From JAGOUU01 sp964609155 (GTDB lineage: Bacteria > Pseudomonadota > Gammaproteobacteria > JAGOUU01), in NCBI GenBank assembly GCA_964609155.1, contig CAZSRF010000046.1:1-13127 (forward strand): DNA of 13,127 bases, read 5' to 3'. The position numbers and the translations under genes were made by a program. Of the stretch, positions 7,192 through 13,127 are shown piece after piece (position 1 is the first letter of the stretch; each line of letters opens with the position of its first letter). The notes under the pieces were generated by a model that worked only from the letters and a program-made list of their open reading frames with translations, was not told the DNA's origin and searched no databases.

Positions 7192-7217
7192 CTTGAATTA
7201 TATTAATTAGACCATAT
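7192..7217 (+). promoter_or_regulatory. Candidate heat-shock (sigma-32-like) promoter for lon
   Basis: CTTGAAT (7192-7198) matches the -35 consensus CTTGAAA at 6 of 7. After 11 bp, GACCATAT (7210-7217) matches CCCCATnT at five of its seven specified positions. The spacing is at the short end of the known range. lon is a heat-shock gene in E. coli. A possible sigma-70 alternative, TTGTCA (7149-7154) and TATGAT (7170-7175), has a spacer of only 15 bp. Confidence 0.35.
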
Positions 7218-7288
7218 GTTTAGCCTATAGTGATAGTGTCGATTGATGTAGATGTAATTATACTAAATAATACTTAAGAAGAGCTCAT

Positions 7289-9739
7289 ATGTCAGATCAA
7301 AAAGTTCATGATAATTCTACAGTTATTTTAGAAGCTACAATGCCTGTGTTGCCATTACGTGATGTCGTTGTTTATCCTCACATGGTTATTCCTTTGTTTG
7401 TGGGTAGGAAAAGTTCTATTCGTGCCTTAGAAAGTGCTATGAGTGATCATAAAGAAATATTTTTAGTGGCGCAAAAAGAAGCATCTATGGAGAATCCCTC
7501 TATTAACGATCTGTTTTTTACAGGAACTATAGCCACAGTTTTGCAATTATTAAAGCTTCCTGATGGGACAGTTAAAGTCTTGGTTGAAGGAAATCATCGT
7601 GGGCAAGTAAATAAATATAGTAAAAGCGCGGATGAACAATTTTTGATTGCTGAATTATCGGAGTTACCAGCTTCAGAATTGAATGAAAGAGAATCTGATG
7701 TTATTTGTCGTTCGTTACTTGCTCAATTCGATCAGTATGTAAAACTAAATAAAAAAATTCCACAAGAAATTGTATCTTCTCTTAATGGCATTGATAATGT
7801 TGAACGTTTGGTTGATTCTATTTCTGCCCATGTTTCTTTAAAACTTTCGGATAAACAAAAATTAATTGAGATTGTTGATATTGCAGAACGTGTAGAGCAT
7901 TTAATGGCATTATTAGAGTCAGAGATAGATCTAATTAATGTTGAGAAGAAAATTCGTCGTCGTGTTAAAACACAGATGGAGAAAAGTCAACGTGAATACT
8001 ATCTTAATGAGCAAATTAAGGCAATCCAGCAAGAATTAGGTGATGAAGAAGGTGGCAGTGAATTAAAAGATATTGCTGATAAGATTGCAAAGTCTGGCAT
8101 GCCTAAAGAAGCTAAGCAAAAAGTGGAGAATGAACTTAAAAAATTAAAAATGATGCCTGTGATGTCAGCAGAATCAACAGTAAGTCGTAATTACATTGAT
8201 TGGATGCTGGATGTGCCATGGAAAAAAGCTTCAAAAGTCAGTGAAGATCTTGGTGCGGCTGAGAATATTTTAGAAGAAGATCATTATGGTCTGGAGAAAG
8301 TTAAAGAAAGAATTCTAGAGTATTTGGCAGTTCAGCAACGAGTAAAAAAGCAAAAGGGTCCTATTCTTTGCTTGGTTGGCCCGCCAGGGGTGGGTAAAAC
8401 ATCTTTGGGTCAGTCCATTGCTCGTGCCACAAACCGTGAGTTTGTCAGGATATCTTTAGGTGGGGTGCGTGATGAAGCAGAAATCAGGGGGCATCGTCGT
8501 ACTTATATAGGCTCTATGCCTGGTAAAATTATTCAGAAACTTGCGAAGATTAAAGTAAAAAATCCTCTTTTTCTATTAGATGAAATAGATAAAATGGCTA
8601 TGGATTTTCGTGGGGATCCTGCTGCTGCTTTATTAGAAGTTTTAGATCCTGAGCAAAATGATACTTTCAATGATCATTACTTAGAAGTTGATTATGACTT
8701 ATCAGATGTGATGTTTATTGCTACTTCGAATTCAATGAATATACCACCAGCTTTATTAGATCGCATGGAGGTTATAAGAATAGCTGGTTACACGGAGGAT
8801 GAAAAGCTTCATATAGCCCAAAAATATCTTACTAAAAGCCAAAAAGAAAAAACAGGCATAAAACCGGAAGAGCTTGAGATTACTCAAGAAGCATTACTAA
8901 GCATTATTAGGTATTATTCGCGTGAAGCAGGTGTTAGGAATCTGGATAGAATGATTTCAAAAATCTGTCGTAAAGCAGTTAAGAAAATATTATCTGACAA
9001 AAGTTTAGATAAAATTATTGTAACTGCTGATAATATAGAAGATTATTTGGGAGTTAAACAATTTCGTTATGGCGTAGCTGAAGAACAAGATAGGGTAGGA
9101 CAAGTAAATGGTTTAGCATGGACAGAAGTTGGCGGGGAGTTGCTGACAATTGAAGCTGCCGTGATGAGTGGAACAGGCAAAACTACTTATACAGGGCAAT
9201 TAGGCAGTGTCATGAAAGAGTCTATTCAGGCTGCTACGTCAGTATTAAGATCGCGTGCTGATAATCTTAAATTGCCTGAAAGTTTTCACGATAAGATTGA
9301 TGTTCATATTCATGTGCCAGAAGGTGCTACGCCAAAAGATGGCCCAAGTGCAGGTATTGGGATGTGTGTAGCTTTAGTTTCTGCGCTTACCGGAATACCT
9401 GTAAAGGCAGATGTCGCAATGACAGGAGAAATTACTTTACGGGGGGATGTACTTCCCATAGGTGGATTAAAAGAAAAATTATTAGCTGCTAAGCGGGCAG
9501 GTATTAAAACAGTTATTATACCGTTTGAAAATGTAAAAGATTTAAAAGAAATTCCAGAAAATATAACAAGCAGCTTAAATATTAAATCTGTGAAAACAAT
9601 AGATGAGGTTTTTAAAGAGGCTTTAGCTAAAAAAGTATTGATGGGTGTTTCTAAAATTAGAACGGTTCATGACATTGTTAAAGATGCAAAAAAAACTATA
9701 AAAACATCAAATAAAGAAACCCATTTTAATAGACATTAA
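7289..9739 (+). CDS. lon: ATP-dependent protease Lon
   Basis: Cytoplasmic hexameric AAA+ serine protease that degrades misfolded and regulatory proteins. The 816-residue product has the bacterial LonA layout. The substrate-binding LON domain is at about 16-210, followed by a helical coiled-coil region to about 310. The AAA+ module has Walker A GPPGVGKT (364-371) and Walker B FLLDEID (428-434). The peptidase domain carries catalytic Ser687 in PKDGPSAG and Lys730 in GGLKEKLLAAKRAG, with the 43-residue spacing seen in E. coli (S679, K722). The C-terminal tail is basic and slightly longer than usual. A purine-rich AAGAAGAG ends 5 bases before the ATG. The 165-bp gap to clpX suggests its own promoter. 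Confidence 0.98.
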   Translation: MSDQKVHDNSTVILEATMPVLPLRDVVVYPHMVIPLFVGRKSSIRALESAMSDHKEIFLVAQKEASMENPSINDLFFTGTIATVLQLLKLPDGTVKVLVEGNHRGQVNKYSKSADEQFLIAELSELPASELNERESDVICRSLLAQFDQYVKLNKKIPQEIVSSLNGIDNVERLVDSISAHVSLKLSDKQKLIEIVDIAERVEHLMALLESEIDLINVEKKIRRRVKTQMEKSQREYYLNEQIKAIQQELGDEEGGSELKDIADKIAKSGMPKEAKQKVENELKKLKMMPVMSAESTVSRNYIDWMLDVPWKKASKVSEDLGAAENILEEDHYGLEKVKERILEYLAVQQRVKKQKGPILCLVGPPGVGKTSLGQSIARATNREFVRISLGGVRDEAEIRGHRRTYIGSMPGKIIQKLAKIKVKNPLFLLDEIDKMAMDFRGDPAAALLEVLDPEQNDTFNDHYLEVDYDLSDVMFIATSNSMNIPPALLDRMEVIRIAGYTEDEKLHIAQKYLTKSQKEKTGIKPEELEITQEALLSIIRYYSREAGVRNLDRMISKICRKAVKKILSDKSLDKIIVTADNIEDYLGVKQFRYGVAEEQDRVGQVNGLAWTEVGGELLTIEAAVMSGTGKTTYTGQLGSVMKESIQAATSVLRSRADNLKLPESFHDKIDVHIHVPEGATPKDGPSAGIGMCVALVSALTGIPVKADVAMTGEITLRGDVLPIGGLKEKLLAAKRAGIKTVIIPFENVKDLKEIPENITSSLNIKSVKTIDEVFKEALAKKVLMGVSKIRTVHDIVKDAKKTIKTSNKETHFNRH

Positions 9740-9757
9740 TAAAATTACGGATATAAT
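9730..9757 (+). promoter_or_regulatory. Promoter for hupB and the two tRNA genes
   Basis: TAGACA (9730-9735, 5 of 6) and a perfect TATAAT (9752-9757) are 16 bp apart, the best sigma-70 pair in the window. The -35 overlaps the last codons of lon. Transcription would start about 25-30 bases before the hupB start codon. Confidence 0.65.
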
Positions 9758-9790
9758 GTGTTTCTAAATAAGAAATGAGAGAGGCTAATT

Positions 9791-10084
9791 GTGAATAAAG
9801 CAGAGCTACTAGAAGCGGTCGTGGAAAAAACTTCGTTATCAAAAAAACAAGCTGGTCAAGCTTTGGAAGCTATTGTAGACACTATTACACAACAGCTTGC
9901 TGGAAATGATTCTGTAGTTTTGGTTGGTTTCGGGACTTTTTCTGTTAAAAAAAGAGCAGCTCGTAAGGGTGTCAATCCAAAAACTGGTGACGTTATAAAT
10001 ATTAAAGCTGCTAACGTGCCTGCATTTAAATCAGGAAAATCTTTAAAAGAAGCTTGTAATTCGAGTTTAGAAGTTGTAGACTAG
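9791..10084 (+). CDS. hupB: DNA-binding protein HU, beta type
   Basis: Small basic nucleoid protein that binds and bends DNA as a dimer. The 97-residue product shows the HU fold: MNKAELLEAVVEKTSLSKKQ at the N-terminus, then the GFGTFSVKKRAARKG signature leading into the DNA-binding arm. The arm holds the intercalating proline in NPKTG. It is about 7 residues longer than the usual 90, with an unremarkable tail ending LEVVD. The start is GTG with GAGG (9781-9784) 6 bases upstream. It lies directly after lon, as in most gammaproteobacteria. No terminator separates it from the tRNA genes that begin 8 bp downstream. Confidence 0.97.
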   Translation: MNKAELLEAVVEKTSLSKKQAGQALEAIVDTITQQLAGNDSVVLVGFGTFSVKKRAARKGVNPKTGDVINIKAANVPAFKSGKSLKEACNSSLEVVD

Positions 10085-10092
10085 CCAAAATC

Positions 10093-10168
10093 GGGTGTTT
10101 AGCTCAGTTGGTAGAGCATCGCCCTTACAAGGCGAGGGTCGGGGGTTCGAGCCCCTCAACACCCACCA
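10093..10168 (+). tRNA. tRNA-Val (anticodon UAC)
   Basis: A full 76-base cloverleaf is present. Acceptor GGGTGTT pairs with AACACCC, the D arm is GCTC...GAGC, and the anticodon stem TCGCC/GGCGA encloses loop CTTACAA with anticodon TAC (10126-10128). The T loop is TTCGAGC, and CCA is encoded (10166-10168). It starts 8 bp after the hupB stop. Confidence 0.98.
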
Positions 10169-10187
10169 ATAGTCTAGCTTAAGTTTT

Positions 10188-10264
10188 GGAGTGGTAGTTC
10201 AGCTGGTTAGAATATCGGCCTGTCACGCCGGGGGTCGCGGGTTCGAGTCCCGTCCACTCCGCCA
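10188..10264 (+). tRNA. tRNA-Asp (anticodon GUC)
   Basis: A full 77-base cloverleaf is present. Acceptor GGAGTGG pairs with CCACTCC, discriminator G is followed by encoded CCA, and the anticodon loop CTGTCAC holds GTC (10222-10224). The T arm is GCGGG/CCCGT around TTCGAGT. It closely resembles E. coli tRNA-Asp and follows tRNA-Val by 19 bp. Confidence 0.98.
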
Positions 10265-10270
10265 TCATAG

Positions 10271-10308
10271 ACCTCTATCAAAATAATTCTTGATAGAGGT
10301 TTTTTTAT
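10271..10308 (+). terminator. Rho-independent terminator after tRNA-Asp
   Basis: ACCTCTATCAA (10271-10281) and TTGATAGAGGT (10290-10300) form a perfect 11-bp stem with an 8-base loop. A run of six Ts and further T-rich sequence follow. It ends the hupB-tRNA unit and insulates ppiD. Confidence 0.92.
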
Positions 10309-10317
10309 TTTATCCCT

Positions 10318-10345
10318 TTGTTTTTATTTATTAAAATGCTATTCT
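10318..10345 (+). promoter_or_regulatory. Candidate promoter for ppiD
   Basis: TTGTTT (10318-10323) lies 16 bp before TATTCT (10340-10345), which is preceded by TGC, making an extended -10. It predicts a start about 30 bases before the ppiD ATG and lies just past the tRNA terminator. Confidence 0.45.
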
Positions 10346-10386
10346 TCTGTAACACTCTATAACTATATTGACTCAGAGGTAGCTAA

Positions 10387-12297
10387 ATGTTAGAGCAGAT
10401 AAGAACCTATACGCATGGTTGGGTTGCTTGGGTATTTTTATTTTGCATAGCGATCGTATTTATTTTTTGGGGAGCTATTGGGTTAAGACTGGAATCGGGT
10501 AAGTATATTGAAGTTAATGGTAAAAAGTTATACCCCTATCAAATAGATTCATTTAAGCAAACATTCCCGCGTGCGGATCTTATCCCAATAACTTTAGGTA
10601 CTCAGCAGCTTGAAAAAGCGGGGTTTTATATTTCCAATAAACAAATTGAAGATGTTATTAAAAGTATGCCTGACTTTAATATTGATGGTAAATTTTCTGC
10701 AGATTTATATACAAAATTACTCAGAAGAAGCCCACAACAATTTGAGATTATTAAAACGGGTGTTCTATATAATAGCCTTATTGAGCAATCCGCATTTGCA
10801 ATGCAGTTAATAAGTATTAATTTTCCAAGTATTACTGCCGATTATTTCAAGCTCATGGATCAAAAAAGAATGATTGCTAGTTTGCGAATTAAAAAGGATA
10901 AATTTATAAATGGTATTTCCATTAGTAAACAAGAGTTAAATAATTATTATATAGAGCATAAAAATAAGTTTCTGGCACCAGCCAAAGTAAAGCTAGAGTA
11001 TATTAAGTTAAATTATCGAGACATCGTTAAAAACGTAAACCTAACAGAACAAGAAATTGCTGATTATTATCAAAATAACATAGATCAGTTTACCTTAGCA
11101 GGGCGTAAAAGAATTTCTCAAATTGTCATTGATATCAGTGCTAAAGAAGGTAGAAGTAAATTAGAGACGGTGTCTAATTTATTGAAGAACAATAATGTTA
11201 ACTTTGAAGATTTAGTTGCAAAATACTCAGATGATCTTTTATCAGCTAAGGCAAAGGGGGATGCTGGATGGTTTCAACTAGGAGATCTGGGTGATAAAAC
11301 TTTAGATGCTGGTATTGCAAAGCTTAATAATATAGGTGATGTATCGCCAGCTATTCAAAGTAAAAATAGAGCATATTTTTTTAAACTAACAAATAGTGAG
11401 ACTAAAAATAAATTACCACTAAGCTCTGTTAAAGCAGATGTTGCTAAGAAAGTGGCAGATGAAAAAGCTAATAATATTTATTCTGATCTAAAAGAACAGC
11501 TGGAAAGAAAAAGTTTCGAAAATTCAGATTCTCTTGATTCAGTTGCTGAGGAACTTGGGTTGAAGTTATCTAAAACAGATTGGATAATAAACACTAATGG
11601 TATTGATAAGAAGCCACAGCTTAATAAGCAAAACATAGACTTTGATCAAGAATTAGCAAATAACTCCAAAGTTTTAGCTACAGCATTTTCTGAAGATGTT
11701 TATGAAAATAAAAATAATAGTGGTTTTATCGAGCTTGGGCCTGATTATGGTGTTGTGATCAGAGTTGCTGAAGCTCAACCAGATCGCGTTCAATCATTAG
11801 AAGAAATAACTCCTCAATTAACAGATTTAATTAAAAATATCAAAGCCCGTGATAAGGCTAAAGAAATGGCCAGTAAATTTTGGTTAGAATTTGTTAGTGC
11901 ATCTACTGCAGAAGATAAAATGAAAAAATTAGAAGCACTAGGTAAAAACAATAGTTATGCTGTTTTTAATAAACCTAGCGAAATTGCCTATATAGACACT
12001 TTTTGGGATAATAAAACAGGTAACTTGAATTCTTATACCAAAGAAGAGCTTAATGAGGCTTTTGGGTTGCCTAAACCTACTAAAGAGCTTCCAGTACAGG
12101 CTAAAATATTATCTTTAGATAATGGTGATCAGACTATTTTAGTTGTAAGTAATGTAAAACTCGGTGAACTGCAAACTGCTAGTGAAGACCAAAAACTTCA
12201 AGCTGCTAATCAATTAAAATATTTTACGATGATGCGAGATAATGGTAATTTCTTTAATCGTATTCAAAAAGAAGCAGTGATTAAAAGTTACATGTGA
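10387..12297 (+). CDS. ppiD: PpiD/SurA-type membrane-anchored periplasmic chaperone
   Basis: Periplasmic folding factor held in the inner membrane near the Sec translocon. The 636-residue product has a short cytoplasmic N-terminus, one uncleaved transmembrane helix (about 12-33) and a SurA-like N-domain in the periplasm. A parvulin-type PPIase domain at about 238-337 (GRKRISQIVI, FEDLVAKYSDD, GDAGWFQLGDL) and a long C-terminal domain follow. E. coli PpiD (623 residues) has the same layout, and its parvulin domain has little isomerase activity, so chaperone function is the safer call. AGAGGT (10375-10380) precedes the ATG by 6 bases. It stands in its expected place after hupB. No typical terminator follows; an IS66-like end begins 29 bp after the stop. 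Confidence 0.93.
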   Translation: MLEQIRTYTHGWVAWVFLFCIAIVFIFWGAIGLRLESGKYIEVNGKKLYPYQIDSFKQTFPRADLIPITLGTQQLEKAGFYISNKQIEDVIKSMPDFNIDGKFSADLYTKLLRRSPQQFEIIKTGVLYNSLIEQSAFAMQLISINFPSITADYFKLMDQKRMIASLRIKKDKFINGISISKQELNNYYIEHKNKFLAPAKVKLEYIKLNYRDIVKNVNLTEQEIADYYQNNIDQFTLAGRKRISQIVIDISAKEGRSKLETVSNLLKNNNVNFEDLVAKYSDDLLSAKAKGDAGWFQLGDLGDKTLDAGIAKLNNIGDVSPAIQSKNRAYFFKLTNSETKNKLPLSSVKADVAKKVADEKANNIYSDLKEQLERKSFENSDSLDSVAEELGLKLSKTDWIINTNGIDKKPQLNKQNIDFDQELANNSKVLATAFSEDVYENKNNSGFIELGPDYGVVIRVAEAQPDRVQSLEEITPQLTDLIKNIKARDKAKEMASKFWLEFVSASTAEDKMKKLEALGKNNSYAVFNKPSEIAYIDTFWDNKTGNLNSYTKEELNEAFGLPKPTKELPVQAKILSLDNGDQTILVVSNVKLGELQTASEDQKLQAANQLKYFTMMRDNGNFFNRIQKEAVIKSYM

Positions 12298-12410
12298 TTA
12301 GAGCGCGCATTACATATAGACAGCCAGTAAGCATTCAGCGGTGATCAGTAAGGAAACCGTAAGTGTTCACCGCCCCTATCCTCCCCTGTATAGGTAGGGC
12401 CGTTCTATGA

Positions 12411-12542
12411 TTAAGTTGCTATCCAACTATTAATTATATTAATAAGATTTTCATCATTCCAACAGGCAGATTTTCTTAGATGGTTTATTCCAGCCTTAGT
12501 GCCGGTTGGAGTTTCGAATTTTTTTAAAGTATTTATAACCAT
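12411..12542 (-). CDS. Doubtful 43-codon ORF behind the IS66 transposase
   Basis: An ATG at 12542 opens a 43-residue frame, beginning MVINTLKKFETP and ending INSWIAT, in the same frame as the transposase and separated from it by one TAG (12564-12566). From that TAG the frame stays open for 50 codons. I do not recognise it. There is no good SD. It may be a chance frame, a cargo remnant, or a readthrough extension of the transposase. Confidence 0.25.
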   Translation of the reverse strand: MVINTLKKFETPTGTKAGINHLRKSACWNDENLINIINSWIAT

Positions 12543-12563
12543 TTTTCGTAATAGCTCAGCCCC

Positions 12564-13127
12564 CTAAGCCACAATAAGTGAAGGTGGCTCGATTTTTAAA
12601 AAGTAGTTTTGTAGAGACTTCATCATAAAATTGAATGAGTTTTTTGATTGAAGTTTACATGTTGCCTGGATAGAGGCACTTCGCGCCACGAACTCAGTGC
12701 CGTAATCAGATCTCGTGCCAAAGTATTTTTTACGCCATATTACGGATTGTCTAAGGCATCTTTCTCCATGATTATTTGTTGGTTCAACATCGTCGATGTA
12801 TAAGAATGTCCACATGGCATCAAAATTATTCAGTAAGTTTTTAGAAAATCTTATAACTTTCAATATTGGATCAGTATATGAACCTTGCTCTAATAACTCT
12901 CTAATTTGTTTACGAATAGGGGTAGCGCACCTAATAAGTTCATTTCTTGTTATGTGGTTTTGCTTAAACTCATACCACACTCTTAAAGAGTTCTGCTTGT
13001 GCATTTAATAAATTCTTACCTATACGGGCAATAATATTATTATCCTTCTCAGATAGTTTGGTAAAATCACGCTTTAAGTGTGCCCAGCAAAGCTGACGGC
13101 ATGAACTATCAAAATAGTTGTAGGCTG
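12564..13127 (-). pseudogene. IS66-family transposase (TnpC), 3' part, frameshifted
   Basis: DDE transposase of IS66 elements. At the window edge one frame encodes AYNYFDSSCRQLCWAHLKRD, the segment just after the second catalytic Asp, which lies outside. That frame continues through NAQAELFK and stops at TGA 12970-12972. The rest (VWYEFKQN onward) is in the next frame, open from 13004 to 12564. It carries the catalytic Glu in EPTNNHGERCLR, then WRKKYFGTRSDYG, and ends PPSLIVA, a natural-looking C-terminus. The join at about 12981-12990 needs one base removed to restore one frame, so the gene is most likely inactive. IS66 does not normally use frameshifting inside tnpC, and the stop codon comes soon after the shift. 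A sequencing error cannot be excluded. Confidence 0.88.

Larger units (their letters stand above)
12327..13127 (-). mobile_element. IS66-family insertion sequence, one end, cut by window edge
   Basis: A transposase fragment of the IS66 family lies on the minus strand and runs off the right edge. The presumed outer end starts GTAAGCATTCAGCGGTG at 12327, resembling the GTAAGC ends I associate with IS66 elements. A second GTAAGTGTTCACCGCC starts at 12359, and GCGGTGA (12338-12344) pairs with TCACCGC (12367-12373). The true boundary could be either. The 8-bp target duplication expected for IS66 cannot be tested because the other end is outside. Insertion lies just behind ppiD and leaves it intact. 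Confidence 0.65.

Noticed and set aside
10610..10810. 66-codon plus-strand frame inside ppiD
   Set aside because: Alternative frame of an intact gene.
12796..13008. 70-codon plus-strand frame opposite the IS66 transposase
   Set aside because: The opposite strand carries clear transposase motifs, and this frame has none.
1..13127. CRISPR array, prophage, toxin-antitoxin or defence island
   Set aside because: I found no regularly spaced repeats, cas, phage or known defence motifs in the window.

Overview
The window reads as chromosome of an AT-rich gammaproteobacterium (my rough estimate is about 35% G+C). Two blocks point there: nlpD-rpoS, and clpP-clpX-lon-hupB-tRNA-Val-tRNA-Asp-ppiD, which is the usual gammaproteobacterial order around the Clp/Lon proteases. 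The low G+C, an unrecognised alanine-rich protein and a decayed insertion sequence suggest a host-associated lineage, perhaps in or near Legionellales. That placement is an inference and no sequence search was possible.

Layout. 38-979 (minus) holds an unrecognised alanine-rich helical protein, divergent from nlpD. 1155-1913 is nlpD, a LysM/LytM lipoprotein, and 2031-3458 is rpoS with an unusually long amino-terminal extension. A 12-bp perfect inverted repeat at 3480-3507 separates rpoS from a convergent sodium/dicarboxylate-type symporter (3518-4756, minus) whose binding-site residues are altered. A 405-bp gene-free gap follows (4757-5161). It carries a strong hairpin and a possible promoter, and trigger factor (tig), often found directly before clpP, is not there.

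From 5162 on, clpP and clpX sit 12 bp apart. lon follows after 165 bp with a possible heat-shock-type promoter. hupB has its own good promoter overlapping the end of lon, and tRNA-Val(UAC) starts only 8 bp after the hupB stop, followed by tRNA-Asp(GUC). A classic Rho-independent terminator at 10271-10308 closes that unit. ppiD (10387-12297) has its own candidate promoter. From about 12327 to the end of the window lies one end of an IS66-type element with a frameshifted transposase fragment on the minus strand.

How the genes fit together: the right half is protein quality control (ClpXP, Lon, the periplasmic-side chaperone PpiD) plus nucleoid protein HU. The left half has the stationary-phase sigma factor RpoS, which in enterobacteria is itself a ClpXP substrate, behind the amidase activator NlpD. 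Most of the window is conserved housekeeping sequence. I found no CRISPR array, prophage or recognisable defence system. The items most worth a second look are the RpoS extension, the alanine-rich protein, the altered transporter and the hairpin in the clpP upstream gap.
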